A stretch of 24,658 bases of DNA. Source: CAYVBJ01 sp964415185 (GTDB lineage: Bacteria > Bacteroidota > Rhodothermia > Balneolales > Balneolaceae). Of the stretch, positions 6,875 through 15,652 are shown piece after piece; the stretch's first letter is position 1, and each line of letters opens with the position of its first letter. The notes below the pieces were generated by a model. The model saw only the letters and a list, made by a program, of their open reading frames with translations, had not been told where the DNA came from and searched no databases. Location of the stretch: the NCBI GenBank assembly GCA_964415185.1, contig CAYPZI010000037.1, positions 1-24,658 of the forward strand, written 5' to 3'. The translations under genes and the position numbers were made by a program.

Positions 6875-7309
6875 ATGAAGCAAAACGGCCATAATGATAT
6901 TTCAGCCGGCATCAGGGAGATGAGCCGTGATGTACGCAAGTATGTCGAAAAAAGACTTGAGCTTTTTTCACTGAGTATCAGTGAGCAGCTTTCATTTATA
7001 CTGGCTGATTCTATTCAACAAATTGCCGGACTGCTTCTTTTTGCCGGCGGTTTTTATTTTTTATGGATGGCACTTGGGTTTTATCTTGGTGAATTACTTG
7101 AAAGTAACAGCCTGGGGTTTCTTCTGGCCTCAATACCCTTGCTTTTTGGTGGTATCCTTTTTTTAAGAATACAGCCGGCGGGACTCACAAAAAAAATTCA
7201 ATCCGATATCCTTAACAAGATGCTGGAATCGACTGGGCAAATTAAAAATGAGTTAACCGAGCATAGAGAGAATAAAGAAAGTAAAGAAGAGGTGGAGAAA
7301 ACTGGCTAA
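6875..7309 (+). CDS. Phage-holin-like/YqjE-like integral membrane protein
   Basis: 144 residues. A charged N-terminal amphipathic part (about 1-45) precedes two hydrophobic segments at about 46-72 and 79-100, with a charged Lys/Glu-rich C-terminal tail. This layout matches the YqjE / 'holin-X superfamily' (PF07332-type) proteins, which despite the name are usually chromosomal membrane proteins and not phage lysis factors. It starts 7 nt after the preceding DUF883-like gene. Its 3' end lies next to the next gene's presumed start, so the three are one transcription unit. Confidence 0.72.
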   Translation: MKQNGHNDISAGIREMSRDVRKYVEKRLELFSLSISEQLSFILADSIQQIAGLLLFAGGFYFLWMALGFYLGELLESNSLGFLLASIPLLFGGILFLRIQPAGLTKKIQSDILNKMLESTGQIKNELTEHRENKESKEEVEKTG

Positions 7310-7334
7310 ACATGAAGACATAACAATTGAAGAG

Positions 7335-7694
7335 TTGAAACGCAGAAAAGAGCGTTTGAAACAGGAGCTTCAAACTCTTGAGTCCGGAATTGACAATTCA
7401 TTTACAAAAGTAAAAAGAAATACCCTTAAGTCATTGGATGTCTCACAGCACATCCGGAACCACCCATATAAGGCAATAGGTATAGCCATTCTTGCCGGTT
7501 TTACAGCGGGAATTTCCGGCAGGAGTAAAAAAGGCAGTAAGCATGGAAATGAGGGCAGACACGGGTTTAGAAACCTTTTTCTGGATGAACTCAAAAGAGT
7601 GGCTGCCCGTCATGCTACTGATTATATTTCCCGGCTGATTGATTCCCGGCTGATGCCTTCGGATAACAAAAAGTCAAAAAAAGAAGAGGGCTGA
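7335..7694 (+). CDS. Small basic protein with DUF883-like hydrophobic segment
   Basis: 119 residues when started at TTG 7335. A charged N-terminal helix is followed by IRNHPYKAIGIAILAGFTAGI (about 36-56), which resembles the hydrophobic end of the first gene of this set, then a basic soluble tail. The start is uncertain: no in-frame ATG or GTG exists back to a stop at 7254-7256. The open frame upstream reads LAKHEDITIEELKRRK from a CTG at 7302, with a purine-rich AGAGGTGGAG before it. That alternative start would overlap the preceding gene's stop. A non-ATG start or a small sequence error should be considered. The function is presumed linked to its YqjD/YqjE-like neighbours. Confidence 0.6.
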   Translation: MKRRKERLKQELQTLESGIDNSFTKVKRNTLKSLDVSQHIRNHPYKAIGIAILAGFTAGISGRSKKGSKHGNEGRHGFRNLFLDELKRVAARHATDYISRLIDSRLMPSDNKKSKKEEG

Positions 7695-7697
7695 AGA

Positions 7698-7756
7698 ACG
7701 AAACGGCACTGATAATCGTCATCAGGGGTAATATGTTAAAAAACGTTTCGTATTTT
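7698..7756 (+). terminator. Possible terminator of the small-membrane-protein operon
   Basis: ACGAAACG (7698-7705) and CGTTTCGT (7744-7751) are perfect complements, and ATTTTT follows the second arm. It begins just after the stop codon at 7694. The 38-nt loop is long for a classic intrinsic terminator, so confidence is low. Confidence 0.35.
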
Positions 7757-7784
7757 TAAACAGAAAATTTTTTTTGCAACTCTG

Positions 7785-7799
7785 ACGTAACTTTTACGT
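7785..7799. promoter_or_regulatory. Inverted repeat ACGTAA-CTT-TTACGT upstream of the export operon
   Basis: A perfect 6-bp inverted repeat with a 3-nt spacer lies about 35 bp before the tolC-like start. Size and placement fit an operator for a dimeric regulator of an efflux operon, for example TetR- or MarR-type, but no regulator gene is next to it. Chance is possible. Confidence 0.3.
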
Positions 7800-7834
7800 G
7801 TAACAAGAAATAAAATACTTTCTCAATTATGCAT

Positions 7835-9217
7835 ATGAAAAAATATCTCTGCTTTTTATCGCTACTGACATTTTTGCCGATGGTAGCCTTCTCACAGGCC
7901 CAAACAGTCACACTTCAAGGTGCGATTGATACGGCACTTAAAAATAATTTCCAGCTTCAACAGGCTGATAACAACCTTAAACTTGCCGATGTTTCCATCT
8001 GGAGTGCAAGGGCTGACTTTTTGCCCTCCATTAATGGTGGCCTTAATTATAACAGAACAACCGGGCAGCAGTTCGATCAAACTACAGTTCGTTTTGAGGA
8101 TGTTACAACAAACAGAATCGGTGGTAATATTGGCCTTAATTTGACTGTTTTTGACGGTTTCAGAAATATCCTGAACCTCAGAAGCGCAAATGCAAGCCAG
8201 AAGTCACAGGAAGAATCAAGAGAAAGGCTTCGGGAAACGATTATCTTTGATACGGCAAGCCGCTTTCTCCAGGTGGCATTAGACGAGGAACTGCTCCGGA
8301 TTGCTCGCCAAACCCTTGAAGCTTCCGAATCTCTGCTTGAACAAATTGAAGCGCAGGTAGAGGTAGGTGCACGGCCGACCGTCGATTTCTTTAACCAGGA
8401 ATCTGAGGTGGCCAGTGATGAATTGGCAGTAATTCAGGCTGAAAATGCGTTAGAACTAAGTAAAACAAGGCTCTTGCGAATTATGCAGGTTGAGCAGGAT
8501 GCCGAATACCAATATGAAATTCCTTCGTCCGAAGACCTGGCACTCATGCCGGTGGAACTTGACTTACGGCAAATGATCGATGCGGCTCTTAATAACCGCA
8601 GTGATTTACAAGCCCAGGAACATACAATTACTCAAAATGAAAATGAGATTGGCATTACGAGAGCAAACCTGTTCCCGACATTATCTGCCAGCTACAACAT
8701 AAATACCAGTTATAACGATAACTTCAGGGGCATAAGTCCCGATCCTGATAACCCCGGACAATTTCTTCGATCGCCGGTGAGTTTTACCGACCAGTTTTTT
8801 GACCAACTTGTAACAAAATCTGTAGGAGCTAACTTGACGGTACCGCTCTTCACTAACTGGAACAACCGCACACAGCTTCAAAGCTCAAAAATAGCTTTAA
8901 AGAACAGCAAGCTTGACTTGGAAAACATCCGCTTTCAGATTTTTGAGGAAGTTCGCCAGGCTTACAATGATTACCTATCCTTTTCAAAAGAGCTTGAATC
9001 ATCAGAGAAGTCCCTGATTGCAGCCGAACGGGCGTTTGAGACCGAACAGCAGCGGTATAACGTGGGCGCAAGTACCCTGATTGAACTGAATCAATCACAG
9101 TCCAATTTTGTGCAGGCTCAATCCAACCGGGTACAGGCAATATACAATTTTGTGTTCCAGGAAAAGCTTCTGGATTACTTCCTTGGAAGGCTTGATGCAA
9201 GAATTACATTTGATTAA
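7835..9217 (+). CDS. TolC-family outer membrane efflux protein
   Basis: Outer membrane channel component of a tripartite exporter. The protein opens with a Sec signal peptide (MKKYLCFLSLLTFLPMVAFS), and the mature part begins near QAQTVTLQGAID. It has two long repeats rich in heptad-like coiled coil with AxxARADFLPSINGGLNY and ITRANLFPTLSASYNI, the doubled 'P-S-x-x-x-Y' strand motif of the OEP fold (PF02321). At about 461 residues the length is normal. An ATG six bases earlier (7829) would add Met-His before the signal peptide; I prefer 7835 because it puts Lys-Lys directly after Met. It leads an operon with an adaptor 12 bp downstream and an ABC ATPase after that. Confidence 0.9.
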   Translation: MKKYLCFLSLLTFLPMVAFSQAQTVTLQGAIDTALKNNFQLQQADNNLKLADVSIWSARADFLPSINGGLNYNRTTGQQFDQTTVRFEDVTTNRIGGNIGLNLTVFDGFRNILNLRSANASQKSQEESRERLRETIIFDTASRFLQVALDEELLRIARQTLEASESLLEQIEAQVEVGARPTVDFFNQESEVASDELAVIQAENALELSKTRLLRIMQVEQDAEYQYEIPSSEDLALMPVELDLRQMIDAALNNRSDLQAQEHTITQNENEIGITRANLFPTLSASYNINTSYNDNFRGISPDPDNPGQFLRSPVSFTDQFFDQLVTKSVGANLTVPLFTNWNNRTQLQSSKIALKNSKLDLENIRFQIFEEVRQAYNDYLSFSKELESSEKSLIAAERAFETEQQRYNVGASTLIELNQSQSNFVQAQSNRVQAIYNFVFQEKLLDYFLGRLDARITFD

Positions 9218-9229
9218 ATAATTAAAAAC

Positions 9230-10579
9230 ATGACTAAAAACAGTTCCTCAACAAAAAAACTGATCAAGATAATCATCGGCGGTATTCTTCTTATTGCAGC
9301 AATCGGAGCCGGTGCACGTAGTATGGGCTGGCTCGATATGAGTGAAGAGATGCTTCAGGTAGAGGCAGCCGGTGCAGAAATAAGAACCATTACCCAGATG
9401 GTTTCGGCATCCGGAAGGATTCAGCCCGAAGTTGAGGTAATAATACGCCCGGATGTCTCAGGAGAAATCACAGAATTGAATGTCCGGGAAGGCGATTTCG
9501 TAAAAAAGGATGACCTCCTGCTTAGAATCAAGCCGGATATTTACCAGGCAAGGATTGATGAACTGAATGCGGCCCTTCTTACCCAACATTCCAGGATGGA
9601 ACAGGCGCGTGCCCAAATGCTGCAGGCAGAAACCGAACATAAAAAGAACAAACTGCTTTATGATTCGGAAAATATTTCGGAACTGGAGTATTTACAGACA
9701 GAAAATAATTACAAAGCCCAGAAGGCAAATTTCAAGGCTACGGAATATCAAATAGAAAGCGCAGAAGCCCAATTACGCCGGGCTAAAGAAGAACTGGAAC
9801 AGACCGTGATTCGGGCTCCCCAGGACGGAACCATCAGTAAACTGAGTGTGGAATCAGGGGAACGGGTGCTCGGAAATACGCAGACTGCGGGAACTGAAAT
9901 GCTTCGTATAGCCCGCATGAACCAAATGGAAGTACTTGTGGATGTCAATGAAAATGATATCGTAAATGTTAGCCCCGGCGATACTACCATTATTGAAGTT
10001 GATGCCTATCCAAACCGTTCATTTGAGGGAGTTGTTACCGAAATTGCCAATTCAGCCGAAATAACAGGATCAGGTTCTGCCGAACAAGTTACCAATTATA
10101 AGGTGAAAGTCCGGATTACAACCAGTCATAACATCAATATGGATGGTAGTGTTATGGCTGAAAACCCGGCTCTTGAAATTCCGGATGATACATTTAAACC
10201 CGTATTTAAACCAGGAATGTCAGCTACGGTTGATATCAAAACTAATACGGCTCGAAATGTTGTTTCGGTTCCGATACAAGCCGTTACAGTAAGAAATATA
10301 TCTGAAATTGATGAGGGACGCAGGCTTGAAAATCTGAAATCGAACAATAAAAATGATGATGATGATTTACGGCGTGTGATATTTAAGGTATCGGATGGCC
10401 TGGCTTTAATTCAGGAAGTTGAAACCGGAATCAGCGATAATACCCACATTCAGATAATGAGTGGTGTTTCTGAAGATGATGAAATCGTAACCGGAAGTTA
10501 CAGGGTGTTGTCGGAAGAATTGAGTGACAGCGCGAGAGTTGAAATTAGTGAAGTACCAGAACAGCTTGTTAAGAATTAG
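9230..10579 (+). CDS. MacA/HlyD-family periplasmic adaptor
   Basis: Membrane fusion protein linking an inner membrane transporter to the TolC-like channel. The N-terminal transmembrane anchor is at about 12-30. The split lipoyl domain follows (SGRIQPEVEVIIRPDVSGEI and APQDGTISKLSVESGERV), with an alpha-helical hairpin of about 75 residues between its halves (roughly 105-185). A beta-barrel part with FKPGMSATVDI and a C-terminal membrane-proximal domain complete it. 449 residues, usual for MacA types; a short Asp/Asn-rich insert (NNKNDDDDL) sits in the last third. It is followed after 9 bp by the ABC ATPase, which argues for an ABC-type (MacAB-like) rather than an RND partner. Confidence 0.88.
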   Translation: MTKNSSSTKKLIKIIIGGILLIAAIGAGARSMGWLDMSEEMLQVEAAGAEIRTITQMVSASGRIQPEVEVIIRPDVSGEITELNVREGDFVKKDDLLLRIKPDIYQARIDELNAALLTQHSRMEQARAQMLQAETEHKKNKLLYDSENISELEYLQTENNYKAQKANFKATEYQIESAEAQLRRAKEELEQTVIRAPQDGTISKLSVESGERVLGNTQTAGTEMLRIARMNQMEVLVDVNENDIVNVSPGDTTIIEVDAYPNRSFEGVVTEIANSAEITGSGSAEQVTNYKVKVRITTSHNINMDGSVMAENPALEIPDDTFKPVFKPGMSATVDIKTNTARNVVSVPIQAVTVRNISEIDEGRRLENLKSNNKNDDDDLRRVIFKVSDGLALIQEVETGISDNTHIQIMSGVSEDDEIVTGSYRVLSEELSDSARVEISEVPEQLVKN

Positions 10580-10588
10580 GATATAGAA

Positions 10589-11320
10589 ATGGAAGAACCG
10601 ATTATTCAGATTCGTGATTTAAAGAAACTCTACAAAATGGGCAGTATGGTAGTGAAAGCTCTCAATGGGGTATCATTTGATGTAAATAAAAATGAATACA
10701 TAGCCATTATGGGTCCCTCAGGTTCCGGAAAGTCAACATTAATGAACATGATCGGCTGTTTGGATACTCCTACTACAGGAGAATATATTTTGAATAAAAA
10801 CAGGGTGAGCGAACTTAATGATGCTGAACTTGCAAATGTTCGGAATAAAGAGATCGGCTTCGTGTTTCAAACTTTTAATCTTCTTCCCAGAACGGATTGT
10901 TTAAATAATGTTGAGTTGCCACTTATTTATGCAGGCTTGAAATCATCGGAAAGAAAAAAACAGGCCATGGCAACTCTTGAAAAAGTAGGCCTGGGCGACA
11001 GGATGGACCACAAACCGAGTGAATTGTCAGGCGGACAGCGCCAACGTGTTGCAATAGCCAGGGCACTTGTCAACAACCCATCCATTCTGCTTGCTGATGA
11101 GCCGACCGGAAACCTGGATACCAAAACCGGTGAAGAAATTATGCTCTTATTTGAAGACTTATACCGGGCCGGAAATACCATTCTGCTGGTTACTCATGAA
11201 CCCGATATTGCCAATCACGCCCGGCGTACCATTCGACTCAGGGACGGATTGATTGAAAGCGATGAAAAAGTAGTAAATCCTGCCCTTGCCAATGCCTCAA
11301 TAACAGCTCTTTCCGCATAA
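10589..11320 (+). CDS. MacB/LolD-type ABC transporter ATP-binding protein
   Basis: 243 residues, a single nucleotide-binding domain of the MacB/LolD/FtsE group. Walker A GPSGSGKST is at 42-50, Q-loop FVFQTFNLLP at 91-100, signature LSGGQRQR at 146-153, Walker B ILLADEPTGNLD at 166-177, and the H-loop His at 203. The family energises FtsX-like permeases for lipoprotein, peptide or macrolide export. No MacB-type permease follows: the next gene begins about 66 bp downstream and encodes a FAD oxidoreductase. The ATPase must therefore work with a permease encoded elsewhere, or the permease gene has been lost or moved. Confidence 0.92.
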   Translation: MEEPIIQIRDLKKLYKMGSMVVKALNGVSFDVNKNEYIAIMGPSGSGKSTLMNMIGCLDTPTTGEYILNKNRVSELNDAELANVRNKEIGFVFQTFNLLPRTDCLNNVELPLIYAGLKSSERKKQAMATLEKVGLGDRMDHKPSELSGGQRQRVAIARALVNNPSILLADEPTGNLDTKTGEEIMLLFEDLYRAGNTILLVTHEPDIANHARRTIRLRDGLIESDEKVVNPALANASITALSA

Positions 11321-11386
11321 AATTTTATAGTTAAAACGATATAGGTAACAGAGAAACGTTTAAGTGAGCCGGATTGTTTGTTTTGC

Positions 11387-12889
11387 ATGATTTTAAACAA
11401 ATTATACGACTGTGTGGTTATCGGTTCAGGCATGGGTGGTATGACTGCAGCTTCCCTTTTGGCTAATGACGGCTATAAAGTACTTGTGCTCGAAGCAGCC
11501 CATCTGCCCGGCGGGTGCAGTTCTTCCTACAAGCGAAAAGGATATGTCTTTGAAAGCGGGGCAACAACACTAATCGGATTCGACAAACATCAGCCGCTTT
11601 ACAGGCTTGAGAAAAAACTCGGTATTACGATTCCAAGAGAACCTGTAAGGCCTCCCATGGCAGTTCATATTAACGGTGAAACTATCGTTCGGTATCAGAA
11701 TTATGAGAAGTGGCTCGAAGAAACTACGAGGATTTTCGGCAATTTTGAGAAGCAAAAAAGATTTTGGGATCTGGCTTTTAAAATATCACGCATTGTATGG
11801 AAGGTCTCAGGACGAAATCCGGCTTTTCCGCCTCAAAGATTGTCCGATATTATTCAACTGGTAAAAAACAATCCTGCCAATCTTTGGATATTACCTTATG
11901 CCTTCAAATCAGTGAAAAATGTCGCTGTTTCCATGGGACTTGATGACCCGCTTTTTTTAAAATTTCTGGATGAGCAGCTACTTATTACGGCTCAGTCCAA
12001 ATCAGAATCGACTCCGTTTTTGTTTGGAGCGGCTGCGATAACCTATACCAATTACAGCAACTACTACGTGCCCGGCGGATTGCTGAACATGATCCGTATC
12101 CTGGAAGCGTTTATTCGTGAAAAGGAAGGAGAGTTGCTCACGAGAAGCAAGGTTGTGCATATTGAAAGAGATTCCGGAGAGTATGAGATTATTACGGAGA
12201 ACGGAGAATATTATCGCTCTCCGGTTGTGATTTCAGGAATACCTGTATGGAATATGCCGGAAATCACGAGTGGTAAAATGTCGGAATATTTTCAAAATGA
12301 AGCGGATAAATACTCCCGGACATGGGGCGCAGTTACCATGGGAGTGGTTACCGATGATGTTTTTCCGGACGATTTTCCCCTGCATCACCAGGTTCATTTG
12401 CAACAAAGTGACCGGATTTTCGGTATAGAATCAGGATCCCTTTTTGTTTCTTTATCAAAACGGGGAGACACGGAACGCGCACCGGCCGGCAAACGTGTGT
12501 TAAACGTCTCGGCTCACGCCGTTCCAGGGCATTGGTTTTCGCTGAACGGTGACTATAATGTGATGAAATCAAAGACAGAAAACAGTATCTTATCAGTTTT
12601 GAACAAGCGCATGCCGTATTTCAAGAAAGCAAACATTGAACTGTCATTTTCTGCAACGCCGGTTACCTGGCAAAAATGGGTTCACCGGTCAAAAGGCCGT
12701 GTGGGCGGTATTCCGCAGAGCATGAACAGGTCTCTTTTAGACTGGACACCAAATAAAACACCGTTTAACGGTTTATATATGTGCGGAGACACAGTTTTTC
12801 CGGGCCAGGGAATTCCCGGCGTCACGTTAAGCGGATTCAATGTATATTACCGGGTTAACAAAAATCACAGCAAAGAAAATATTCGTTGA
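11387..12889 (+). CDS. CrtI/CrtH-like FAD-dependent oxidoreductase
   Basis: 500 residues. The N-terminal FAD-binding motif reads CVVIGSGMGGMTAASLLAN followed by VLVLEAAHLPGGCSSS, and the C-terminal one CGDTVFPGQGIPGVTLSG. Both ends match the phytoene desaturase / carotene isomerase / retinol saturase superfamily. The GxxTFPGQGxPGV ending is commonest in CrtH- or CrtD-like members, so a carotenoid desaturase or isomerase is plausible, but the substrate cannot be fixed here. No phytoene synthase or cyclase gene is nearby; IspG, which feeds isoprenoid synthesis, lies 1.5 kb downstream. I start at ATG 11387; a TTG at 11378 would add only three residues before it. Its stop overlaps the TTG start of the rhomboid gene. 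Confidence 0.82.
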   Translation: MILNKLYDCVVIGSGMGGMTAASLLANDGYKVLVLEAAHLPGGCSSSYKRKGYVFESGATTLIGFDKHQPLYRLEKKLGITIPREPVRPPMAVHINGETIVRYQNYEKWLEETTRIFGNFEKQKRFWDLAFKISRIVWKVSGRNPAFPPQRLSDIIQLVKNNPANLWILPYAFKSVKNVAVSMGLDDPLFLKFLDEQLLITAQSKSESTPFLFGAAAITYTNYSNYYVPGGLLNMIRILEAFIREKEGELLTRSKVVHIERDSGEYEIITENGEYYRSPVVISGIPVWNMPEITSGKMSEYFQNEADKYSRTWGAVTMGVVTDDVFPDDFPLHHQVHLQQSDRIFGIESGSLFVSLSKRGDTERAPAGKRVLNVSAHAVPGHWFSLNGDYNVMKSKTENSILSVLNKRMPYFKKANIELSFSATPVTWQKWVHRSKGRVGGIPQSMNRSLLDWTPNKTPFNGLYMCGDTVFPGQGIPGVTLSGFNVYYRVNKNHSKENIR

Positions 12890-13515
12890 ACTACTCAGAT
12901 AATTATTCGCCCAATACGCAATTTTCGGTATTTCCGCCGGCAGTAAAGCATCTTTTGATCATAAATGTTCTATGTTTTGTTGCACTGACTACACCCGGCA
13001 TCGGAGATTATTTATTCAGGTTCGGTGCGCTTTGGCCTATCGGCAGCCCCTATTTTGAAGTTTGGCAGTTGGTATCGTATATGTTCTTGCATGGTGGTTT
13101 GGGCCATATCTTTTTTAACCTTTTTGCACTCTGGATATTCGGGCAGGCAATAGAAAATTTTTGGGGCACCAAACGGTTTGCTACCTATTATTTTTTGACA
13201 GGAATCGGGGCTGCGGCTATCCACATGTTTATTGGCGGGGGAGGAGCTCCTACCATCGGGGCCTCCGGAGCGGTCTACGGAATTTTGCTTGCTTTCGGTA
13301 TGATGTTTCCCGACAGGTACATCATGTTGTTGATTCCTCCCATACCAATTAAGGCCAAATATTTTGTAGCTATATTCGGTGCACTCGAATTGATGAACGG
13401 TGTAATCGGTACTCAGACAGGAATTGCACATTTTGCCCACCTCGGAGGCATGATAGTGGGATTTATACTGATTAAATCCTGGGGGATGAAAAAAGAAGAC
13501 AATTACTATTACTGA
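12886..13515 (+). CDS. Rhomboid-family intramembrane serine protease 1
   Basis: 209 residues, about six transmembrane segments. The catalytic dyad is present: GASGAVYG with Ser128 and AHFAHLGG with His185. The family motif HGGLGHIFFN (69-78) supplies the oxyanion-loop His and Asn. The protein cleaves substrates within the inner membrane; targets are unknown. The start is a TTG overlapping the previous stop (TTGA), which implies translational coupling to the FAD oxidoreductase. A second rhomboid follows 16 bp downstream, making a tandem pair of diverged paralogues. It lacks the cytoplasmic C-terminal extension found in its neighbour. Confidence 0.9.
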   Translation: MNYSDNYSPNTQFSVFPPAVKHLLIINVLCFVALTTPGIGDYLFRFGALWPIGSPYFEVWQLVSYMFLHGGLGHIFFNLFALWIFGQAIENFWGTKRFATYYFLTGIGAAAIHMFIGGGGAPTIGASGAVYGILLAFGMMFPDRYIMLLIPPIPIKAKYFVAIFGALELMNGVIGTQTGIAHFAHLGGMIVGFILIKSWGMKKEDNYYY

Positions 13516-13531
13516 ACCGAGTTTTAAAGAT

Positions 13532-14374
13532 ATGAATCAGGATTCCTTTTTTGGAGCTGCAAAGAGAGGTTTTATGAGCCTGCCGGTTGCGATAAGAACC
13601 ATTATCGCAATAAATGTTGTAGTGTTTATTATACAGGCCCTGGCCGGAAGGGCGGGTAACAGCCTTTTAATTGAAGCTCTTGCTTTTAACCCGGACTGGC
13701 AAACGGCATTTTTGCAGCCCTGGCGGTTTTTTACCTATATGTTTCTGCATGGCAGCGGTATCCACCTGTTATTCAACATGCTTTGGCTCTGGTGGATGGG
13801 GCGCTCGGTTGAGACTACTCTCGGGCCCCGGACATTTATCGTACTATACTTCGGTTCAGGTATCGGGGGAGCACTTCTGAATGTCCTGCTGTCATTCCTG
13901 TTGGGATCCAGCCTGGTAATCGGGGCATCCGGCGCCGTATTCGGTATTATGGTATCTTTTGCATATCTCTTCCCAAGGGCGCCGATTATGCTCATATTTT
14001 TCCCTCCGATCGAGGCCCGTTTTGTAGTTGCAGGTCTGATTGCACTTGACCTCCTGTTTATCGGTTCAGGCGACAATATTGCAAGGGCCGTGCACCTTGG
14101 CGGTGCCGGAGTAGGTTACCTGCTCATTGATGCCCAGTACAGGGGTGTCGACCTCTCGGGTTATGTGCGGAAAATCGAATCGATATGGCAGCACAGGCCG
14201 TCATCCGGCAGGAAGAGAAATAAGAATATGTACAGTGTTAGCGATGTTGAAATTATTGACGAAACCGAGCAGACAGAACTGGATAAAATACTGGAAAAAA
14301 TATCTGAAAAAGGGTATGATGGGCTTACGGATGAAGAAAAAAAGAAATTATTCGATCTAAGCAAAAGAAACTAA
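13532..14374 (+). CDS. Rhomboid-family intramembrane serine protease 2 with C-terminal extension
   Basis: 280 residues. The membrane core holds HGSGIHLLFN (73-82), GASGAVFG with Ser133 and RAVHLGGAGVGY with His188, so it should be active. After about residue 205 a cytoplasmic tail follows: a basic linker (GRKRNKN) and a helical segment ELDKILEKISEKGYDGLTDE (about 246-265). The latter matches the small DUF6576-type domain often appended to Bacteroidota rhomboids. It is followed by ispG after 8 bp, so all genes from the FAD oxidoreductase to ispG are likely co-transcribed. Confidence 0.9.
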   Translation: MNQDSFFGAAKRGFMSLPVAIRTIIAINVVVFIIQALAGRAGNSLLIEALAFNPDWQTAFLQPWRFFTYMFLHGSGIHLLFNMLWLWWMGRSVETTLGPRTFIVLYFGSGIGGALLNVLLSFLLGSSLVIGASGAVFGIMVSFAYLFPRAPIMLIFFPPIEARFVVAGLIALDLLFIGSGDNIARAVHLGGAGVGYLLIDAQYRGVDLSGYVRKIESIWQHRPSSGRKRNKNMYSVSDVEIIDETEQTELDKILEKISEKGYDGLTDEEKKKLFDLSKRN

Positions 14375-14382
14375 ACTCAACC

Positions 14383-15615
14383 ATGAATCCGATAAAAAGA
14401 AGAAAATCAATCCAGGTAATGGTAGGCGACGTTCCCGTCGGAGGGGGTGCCCCGATTGTTGTTCAGTCGATGACCAATACCGACACTGCCGATATCGATG
14501 AAACAGTTGATCAGATTGACCACCTTAGCCAGGCAGGATCAGAGCTGGTGAGGATAACCGTCAATAATGACGAGGCAGCCAAAGCCGTCCCCCATATTAA
14601 AGAAAAACTGATCAACAAAGGTGTAACAGTTCCGATTATCGGCGATTTTCATTATAACGGCCACCTGCTGCTTACAAAATATCCTGACATGGCCGAGGCT
14701 CTTGCCAAATTCAGGATCAATCCCGGCAATACCGGAACCCGCACTCGCGATGAGAATTTCTGTACTATAGTTGAACAGGCCATTAAATATGGCAAGCCCG
14801 TAAGGATTGGCGTGAACTGGGGCTCGCTCGACCAGCAGCTTCTTGTACAAAAAATGGATGAAAATAACCTGCTTGATTCGCCAAAATCATCGAAAGAAGT
14901 AATGCTCGATACGATGGTTGAGAGCGCCAAAAGATCTACCGAATTGGCTGAAAAAGTTGGGCTGCCTTCGAATAAAATCCTGGTGAGCTGTAAAATGTCG
15001 GGGGTTCAGGATTTGATCAATGTGTACCAGAGAATAGCTGATGAACTTCCATACGCACTTCACCTTGGCCTGACCGAGGCGGGCATGGGCATGAAAGGCA
15101 CGGTTGCCAGTTCGGTTGCTCTTGCAGTTCTTCTGCAAAGAGGAATTGGTGACACAATACGCGTATCTCTTACACCTATGCCGGGAGCCGACCGTGCAGA
15201 GGAAGTTCGCATTTGCCAGCAGATTCTTCAATCGCTCGGGATCCGGAGTTTTATCCCGCAAGTTACATCTTGTCCGGGATGCGGACGCACCAAAAGCACC
15301 TATTTTCAGGAGCTGGCTGACGAGATCCAGAATTACGTGGTTGAAATGATGCCCGTCTGGAAGGAAATTTATCCCGGTGTTGAAGAGATGGATGTAGCCG
15401 TAATGGGTTGCGTGGTTAACGGGCCCGGAGAATCGAAAAATGCAAACCTCGGCATCTCATTACCCGGAACTTTTGAGGAGCCAAAAGCGCCGGTTTATGT
15501 GGATGGAGAACACTTCACAACATTGCGCGGTGACAATATCGGCGCTGAATTCCGCCGGATTCTGGATGATTACGTAGTAAATAATTATGGCCAAAAAGAA
15601 GAAGTGGTATCCTGA
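14383..15615 (+). CDS. ispG: 4-hydroxy-3-methylbut-2-en-1-yl diphosphate synthase
   Basis: Penultimate step of the MEP isoprenoid pathway: reductive conversion of MEcPP to HMBPP by a [4Fe-4S] enzyme. 410 residues, between the short bacterial and the long plant-type forms. The TIM-barrel part begins with VMVGDVPVGGGAPIVVQSMT, and a GDFHYNG motif follows. The iron-sulfur ligands are visible: SCPGCGR with Cys297 and Cys300, and MGCVVNGPGE with Cys343, plus the conserved Glu350. Position directly after the rhomboid pair gives no functional hint, but isoprenoid supply is relevant to the CrtI-like enzyme upstream. Confidence 0.95.
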   Translation: MNPIKRRKSIQVMVGDVPVGGGAPIVVQSMTNTDTADIDETVDQIDHLSQAGSELVRITVNNDEAAKAVPHIKEKLINKGVTVPIIGDFHYNGHLLLTKYPDMAEALAKFRINPGNTGTRTRDENFCTIVEQAIKYGKPVRIGVNWGSLDQQLLVQKMDENNLLDSPKSSKEVMLDTMVESAKRSTELAEKVGLPSNKILVSCKMSGVQDLINVYQRIADELPYALHLGLTEAGMGMKGTVASSVALAVLLQRGIGDTIRVSLTPMPGADRAEEVRICQQILQSLGIRSFIPQVTSCPGCGRTKSTYFQELADEIQNYVVEMMPVWKEIYPGVEEMDVAVMGCVVNGPGESKNANLGISLPGTFEEPKAPVYVDGEHFTTLRGDNIGAEFRRILDDYVVNNYGQKEEVVS

Positions 15616-15652
15616 CTACCGGATCTGAAAATTCTAAATTAACAACTGCCGT

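Noticed and set aside
6875..7309. Prophage lysis cassette because of holin similarity
   Set aside because: No endolysin or other phage gene; neighbours are YqjD-like membrane proteins, matching a chromosomal stress-type set.
11378..11386. TTG start for the FAD oxidoreductase
   Set aside because: ATG 11387 begins close before the conserved FAD-binding strand and is the more usual codon; the added three residues have no support.
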